Source of the DNA: JACCQS01 sp050999295
GTDB taxonomy: Bacteria; Actinomycetota; Actinomycetes; Mycobacteriales; Geodermatophilaceae
DNA length: 26,438 nucleotides
Direction of reading: 5' to 3'
Assembly: GCA_050999295.1 (NCBI GenBank)
Contig: JBPCPI010000265.1
Location: 1-26,438, forward strand
In this document: one piece after another, positions 22,983-26,438 of the stretch
Numbering within the stretch: the stretch's first letter is position 1
Layout of the letters: each line of letters starts with the position of its first letter
The notes under the pieces: generated by a model
Told to the model about the DNA's origin: nothing
Databases searched by the model: none
What the model saw: the letters and a program-made list of their open reading frames with translations, nothing else
Made by a program: the position numbers and the translations under genes

Positions 22983-23640
22983 TGCAGGGCCGACCCGGGT
23001 GTCGAGCACGTCCACGGACTCGGTGTAGACCCGGCGGACGGGGTGCTGTATGCAGCCACGCACTACGGCCTGTTCTGGCTGCTAGAGCAGAGCGATCCGG
23101 TACACGTGGCCGACCGCTACCAGGACACCATGGGCTTCGCCGTCATCGGACCCAACATGTTTCTCGGATCGGGTCATCCGGACTTCGTCGCAGATCCCGA
23201 CCTTCCCACTCGCCTGGGACTCATCCGCAGCGATGATGCCGGACAGAGCTGGGAGATTGTGTCACTCGGCGGAGTGGTCGACTTCCACGCGCTGCATTCG
23301 GGTCATGGCCGCGTTTACGGATGGGACTCAGGCACCGGACGGTTCATGGTTTCCGCGGATGGCGGACTCACCTGGGAGATACGCGGCACCTTGGACCTGT
23401 TCGTACTTCGCCGTCAGTCCGACTGACCCCCAGAGACTGCTCGCGGGCACAGCTCAGGGGCTGCAGCACAGCAGTGCTGGCGGGCGCACGTGGCAGACGG
23501 ACCCAGATAACCCGCCGGTCACCGTCCTGAGCTGGCCTGGCCCGGACGTCCTGTTCGGAATCAGTGACGATGGCGCCGGGCGCGGCATCTTGGTCAGCAC
23601 CGACGGGGGAGGCACTTTCACAGCCCGGTATCCATCCTGA
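22983..23640 (+). pseudogene. F510_1955-type beta-propeller (sialidase-like) gene remnant, frameshifted
   Basis: One frame from about 22989 encodes ADPGVEHVHGLGVDPADG, LYAATHYGLFWL and SDDAGQSWEIVSLGGVVDFH, ending at TGA 23424-23426. The matching continuation, FAVSPTDPQRLLAGTAQGL to GILVSTDGGGTFTARYPS, is in another frame ending at 23640. The switch falls between about 23395 and 23412. The blocks resemble F510_1955-family proteins (sialidase/BNR-like repeats), commonly encoded after DUF305 genes. The signal peptide and start codon are missing, and the usual later repeats are cut off, so the gene is damaged at both ends and in the middle. A sequencing error would explain only the frameshift. 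Confidence 0.75.
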
Positions 23641-23664
23641 GCCAGGATCTCGTAGCCATCGATG

Positions 23665-23704
23665 TGGTTGTATAGTCGAACTAACTGGTTGTATAGTCGA
23701 ACTA
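23665..23704 (+). promoter_or_regulatory. Tandem 19-bp operator repeats and leaderless promoter of the marR gene
   Basis: The 19-mer TGGTTGTATAGTCGAACTA occurs at 23665-23683 and 23686-23704, a 21-bp period, so both copies lie on the same face of the helix. Each contains a dyad, ATAGT-CGA-ACTAT, perfect in the second copy with one mismatch in the first. Each also contains TATAGT, a near-consensus -10. The second TATAGT ends 6 nt before the ATG, so transcription should begin at the start codon. The MarR protein just downstream is the likely ligand, with autorepression. Confidence 0.75.
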
Positions 23705-24156
23705 TGGTTATTCCAGAGACGGCCTTGATCGATACCGGCCCGGCAGTTCTACAGGAGCGCCTGGTCGGCTTCATTCGAGCGTTCGGGCTGCATCAGCCCG
23801 AGGTGACCCCCTGCGGGCAGCCGATCCCCGTTTCTGCGGCGCATGCGCTGTCGGAGATCGCCGGGAACGCGTCACTGGCTCAGCTCGAACTGGGCCGGCG
23901 ACTGCGACTGGAGAAGAGCACGGTCAGCCGCCTGGTCGGTCAGTTGGTGAGCCGCGGCTGGGTCCAGCGCAACCCATCTGCCGAGGATGCCCGCGCCGTT
24001 GTGCTGACGCTGACCGTGGCCGGCCAGGACGCTGCGCGGAACTTGGCCGCCGCACGCCACCAGAAATTCGAAAAACTGATGGCCGCAATTCCCGACACCG
24101 AGCGCGACGAAGTGCTGCGCGCGCTGGACGTCCTGACAGAGGCCCTACATGCCTAG
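23704..24156 (+). CDS. MarR-family transcriptional regulator
   Basis: The 150-residue winged-helix protein has the MarR core: AHALSEIAGNASLAQLELGR, recognition-helix region LRLEKSTVSRLVGQLVSRGW, wing VQRNPSAEDARAVVLTLT and a C-terminal dimerisation helix. I chose ATG 23704, directly after the second operator repeat; an ATG 14 codons upstream would translate the operator itself. It is the first gene of a two-gene unit, overlapping the next gene by 8 bp. MarR proteins usually repress their own operon and are released by a small ligand or oxidation; a single Cys (CGQP) lies near residue 38. The effector is unknown. Confidence 0.92.
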   Translation: MVIPETALIDTGPAVLQERLVGFIRAFGLHQPEVTPCGQPIPVSAAHALSEIAGNASLAQLELGRRLRLEKSTVSRLVGQLVSRGWVQRNPSAEDARAVVLTLTVAGQDAARNLAAARHQKFEKLMAAIPDTERDEVLRALDVLTEALHA

Positions 24157-24691
24157 CCTCGACACCGATGGCTCCACGAGCGCCAAGCCCCTGCGCCGAG
24201 GTCGGCGCCGTTGGCTGGCCCTGGGGCTCGGAACCACAGCGCTCATTACTGCCCTCGTCGTCGCGGGCGTGATCATCGGCGGTGATGACGCGGGGCAGTC
24301 ACGGCAGGCGGAGGTCCGGGACCGCGGGGCGACTGTGATGCCATTCGATCTCGATAAAACCGAGCATGTCTTCACTGACTTGGACGATGGCGGGGAGCAG
24401 ACCGTCACCGCACTGGACGCCGGGGACGCTACCCAGATCCTGCTGATCCGCGACCACCTTCAGGAGGAGGCGGCGAAATTCCGAGCCGGGGACTTCGAGG
24501 ACCCGGCTGCCATCCACGGGGCCGACATGCCTGGCCTTGCCGAGCTCCGAGAGGGTGCCATGGACGGCCGTATCACGGTTACCTACAGCGACCTCGAGGA
24601 TGGCGCTCGGCTGCGCTACACCACCACCGACCCTGATCTCATCAACGGAATCCACTCCTGGTTTCAAGTCCAGCGGATGGACCACGGCTGA
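24149..24691 (+). CDS. Membrane-anchored conserved protein (family often mislabelled aspartate carbamoyltransferase)
   Basis: The 180-residue protein has an Arg-rich N-terminus (RRGRRRW), one membrane segment (about 23-44) and an extracytoplasmic domain. That domain reads GATVMPFDLDKTEHVF, LIRDHLQEEAAKFRAGDF and AAIHGADMPGLAEL, and ends FQVQRMDHG. From memory, close relatives are often labelled aspartate carbamoyltransferase in databases, but none of that enzyme's motifs (for example STRTR or HPxQ) are present, so I do not use the name. Conserved His, Asp and Met residues hint at metal binding. ATG has AGAGG 6 nt upstream and overlaps the marR stop by 8 bp, so it is coupled and probably controlled by the MarR protein. 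Confidence 0.75.
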   Translation: MPSLDTDGSTSAKPLRRGRRRWLALGLGTTALITALVVAGVIIGGDDAGQSRQAEVRDRGATVMPFDLDKTEHVFTDLDDGGEQTVTALDAGDATQILLIRDHLQEEAAKFRAGDFEDPAAIHGADMPGLAELREGAMDGRITVTYSDLEDGARLRYTTTDPDLINGIHSWFQVQRMDHG

Positions 24692-24712
24692 ACCAGGACG
24701 TCGCGGCGCGTC

Positions 24713-25597
24713 TCAGAGCTCGCCTACCGGCCAGGGGCCGAAGACCCGTTCTGCGGTCGCGGTGAGCCCCCGGCAAAGGGGTCCGAGGTCGGTCCCGGTC
24801 AGTTCGGCCAGGGCGCGGATCGTGTACGGCGTGAGGTAGGGCGCGTTGGGTCGGCCACGGTAGGGCATGGGCGTCAGAAACGGGGCGTCGGTCTCCACCA
24901 GCATCTGGTCCACCGGTGTGATGGCTGCAGCCTGCGCGGTCGCTCTCGCGTTCGAGAAGGTGACGGTCCCGCTGAAACTCAAGACCAGGCCCCGCTCCAG
25001 GCAGCGCCGCGCGGTCTCGGCGTCTGAGGAGTAACAGTGCAGCACCGTCTGCTCCGGAGCCCCCTCCTCGTCCAGCACCCGCAGCATGTCCTCGTAGGCA
25101 TCGCGGGTGTGGATCATCAGGGCGATGCCATGCCGTTTGGCGATGTCGATGTGCGCCCGGAATGCCTGCTCCTGGACGGCCCAGCAGTCCGGGCCGGTCC
25201 GGAAGTGGTCCAACCCGGTTTCGCCGATCCCACGTACCCGGGGCTGCGCGGCCAGCCGGTCGATCTCGGCAAGGGCCTCCTCCGTCGCCGCCCCCGCACC
25301 GGCCTCGTTCGGATGAACGGCGACCACCGCCAGTACGTCGGGTCGGCGCGCGGCGAGGTCGGCCGACCATTGCGAGGAGGCGACGTCCACTCCCACCTGG
25401 ACGACACGGCTGATCCCGACGGCAGCTGCAGCGGCCAACTCAGCATCGACGTCGACGTCCGGGTAGCCGTCCTCGGCCAGCGAGTCGGCGATGATGTCGA
25501 GGTGGCAGTGGCTGTCCACCGCCGTGGCCGGCAACGGCTCCGGAGAGGGGGGTCGGTCGCCTCTTCTGTTAGCTCGAGCTGACCTACTGCGACTCAT
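24713..25597 (-). CDS. tatD: TatD-family metal-dependent hydrolase (DNase)
   Basis: The 294-residue TIM-barrel hydrolase has the metal ligands of the family: DSHCHLD near residue 28, VAVHPNEAG, the Glu of RGIGETGLDHF, His of ALMIHTRDA, His of VLHCYSS, and Asp of LVETDAPFLTP. TatD proteins are cytoplasmic exonucleases linked to DNA repair or degradation; YcfH-type members have less certain roles. ATG at 25597 overlaps the metG 3' end by 14 bp in another frame, consistent with a metG-tatD operon. It is normally followed by rpfB in actinobacteria; here the accessory segment 21576-24691 intervenes. Confidence 0.94.
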   Translation of the reverse strand: MSRSRSARANRRGDRPPSPEPLPATAVDSHCHLDIIADSLAEDGYPDVDVDAELAAAAAVGISRVVQVGVDVASSQWSADLAARRPDVLAVVAVHPNEAGAGAATEEALAEIDRLAAQPRVRGIGETGLDHFRTGPDCWAVQEQAFRAHIDIAKRHGIALMIHTRDAYEDMLRVLDEEGAPEQTVLHCYSSDAETARRCLERGLVLSFSGTVTFSNARATAQAAAITPVDQMLVETDAPFLTPMPYRGRPNAPYLTPYTIRALAELTGTDLGPLCRGLTATAERVFGPWPVGEL

Positions 25598-26438
25598 CGG
25601 GCGGGGTCTCATCGTCGCCAAGCCGGCGGAGTTCCTCCTCGACGATGCTCTCGTCCAGTTTCTTGAACACCGGTGTCGGCGCCACCAGTGGCCTACCGGC
25701 TTCCAGCGGCACCGATCGCCAGGTGGCCAGCTGTTCGGTGTAGTTCCCGGTGATGATCGGGTACGGCGAATCGTCGTCCAGGTCCTTGACCTCCTCGATT
25801 AGCGGTGCGGCCGACCACGTCCCCTGCCCGCCGAGCAGCTCGTGCACGGTCTGCGCGGAGTGCGGCAGGAAGGGGGTCAGCAGTGCCTTGCAGTCGTCCA
25901 CGGCCTGCAAGGCGACGTGCAGCACGGTCGCCATCCGGTCCGGGTCGGTCTCCCGTAGCTTCCACGGGGCCTCGTCGGAGAGGTACTTGTTGGCCTCGGC
26001 GACGACCCGCATCGACTCGGTGGCCGCCGCCTTCTGGCGCGAACGGACGAGCAGGTCCCCGATCCGGGCGAAGGCACCGGACGTCGACTCCAGCAGCCCG
26101 CGGTCGGCAGCAGTCAGCTCTCCCGCCGCTGGGACCGCGCCGAAGTTCTTGGCAGCCATCGAGATTGACCGGTTCACCAAATTTCCCCAGCCTGCGACCA
26201 GTTCGTCGTTGTTGCGCCGCCGGAACTCGGCCCAGGTGAAGTCGGTGTCCTGGGTCTCCGGTCCGGCGACGGCGATGAAATACCGCAACGCGTCCGGGTC
26301 GTACCGGGCGAGGAAGTCCCGTACGTAGATGACCACCGACCGGGAAGAAGAGAACTTCTTGCCCTCCTGGGTCAGGAACTCACTTGCCACCACTTCGGTC
26401 GGCAGGTTCAGCGCGCCGTAGCGGCCGGGGCTGCCGCC
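25584..26438 (-). CDS. metG: Methionyl-tRNA synthetase, C-terminal part (5' end beyond the right edge)
   Basis: The frame is open to the right edge and gives the last 284 residues. It begins inside the catalytic domain (GGSPGRYGALNLPTE) and includes the class I KMSKS loop in the form KFSSS (26357-26343), followed by VVIYVRDFLARYDPDALRYF. The anticodon-binding helical domain follows (NNDELVAGWGNLVNRSISM; EANKYLSDEAPWKL). It ends with an acidic tail (LGDDETPPDESQ) and no C-terminal tRNA-binding EMAP-like domain. MetG charges methionine onto initiator and elongator tRNA-Met. It overlaps tatD at its 3' end. Confidence 0.96.
   Translation of the reverse strand, partial: GGSPGRYGALNLPTEVVASEFLTQEGKKFSSSRSVVIYVRDFLARYDPDALRYFIAVAGPETQDTDFTWAEFRRRNNDELVAGWGNLVNRSISMAAKNFGAVPAAGELTAADRGLLESTSGAFARIGDLLVRSRQKAAATESMRVVAEANKYLSDEAPWKLRETDPDRMATVLHVALQAVDDCKALLTPFLPHSAQTVHELLGGQGTWSAAPLIEEVKDLDDDSPYPIITGNYTEQLATWRSVPLEAGRPLVAPTPVFKKLDESIVEEELRRLGDDETPPDESQ

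Noticed and set aside
24149..24691. Naming this gene aspartate carbamoyltransferase
   Set aside because: It is 180 residues with a membrane segment and lacks carbamoyl-phosphate-binding motifs; the database name for relatives appears to be a mislabel.
1..26438. CRISPR arrays, insertion sequences or prophage
   Set aside because: No regularly spaced repeats of CRISPR type, no transposase or integrase frame, and no terminal inverted repeats were found. The repeats at 11276-11356 and 23665-23704 have only two units each.

Overview
The window is chromosomal DNA from a high-GC actinobacterium (Actinomycetota). This rests on GC-rich third codon positions, frequent GTG starts, 4-bp ATGA/GTGA gene overlaps, several apparently leaderless promoters, an rpfB resuscitation-promoting factor, and the actinobacterial order metG-tatD-rpfB-ksgA-ispE with glmU-prs nearby. 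I cannot name a genus; no mycolic-acid gene is visible.

Layout, left to right. (1) 1-4685, cell-surface glycan genes: the start of a secreted protein running off the left edge, then a leftward three-gene operon (DUF1972-type glycosyltransferase, CDP-alcohol phosphatidyltransferase, membrane-anchored Ig-like protein, joined by GTGA overlaps), and a divergent Wzx-type flippase ending at a strong bidirectional hairpin. (2) 4698-7779: two paralogous secreted proteins, each with signal peptide, CBM-like domain, proline linker and right-handed beta-helix. (3) 7891-11260, leftward housekeeping block: tRNA-Gln(UUG), glmU, prs and a CysQ-like phosphatase. A decayed tRNA copy and a direct repeat lie beside the tRNA. 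(4) 11368-12997: fatty-acid desaturase plus TetR regulator behind a large dyad operator. (5) 13007-15499, dTDP-rhamnose genes: rmlD divergent from rmlAC; rmlB is absent. (6) 15502-17418: an alpha/beta-hydrolase of DUF1023 type with a long helical N-terminus. (7) 17552-20507: ispE, ksgA and rpfB, with a structured leader before rpfB. (8) 20736-21575: a membrane-protein gene interrupted by an in-frame TAG. (9) 21778-24691, a rightward accessory segment: DUF6153-like membrane protein, DUF305 lipoprotein, a frameshifted F510_1955-like beta-propeller remnant, a MarR regulator behind tandem 19-bp operator repeats, and a membrane-anchored conserved protein. It separates tatD from rpfB and may handle copper or another metal. 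(10) 24713-26438: tatD and the 3' part of metG.

Functionally, rmlACD supplies dTDP-rhamnose, glmU supplies UDP-GlcNAc and prs supplies PRPP. The glycosyltransferase and flippase could consume such precursors in a surface polymer, and the CDP-alcohol enzyme may add a phospho-alcohol or make a special phospholipid. The best candidates for something unusual are the amber-interrupted membrane gene, the tRNA-Gln scar, the tandem MarR operator with its metal-associated segment, and the paired CBM/beta-helix proteins beside the glycan genes. No CRISPR array, insertion sequence or prophage gene was seen.
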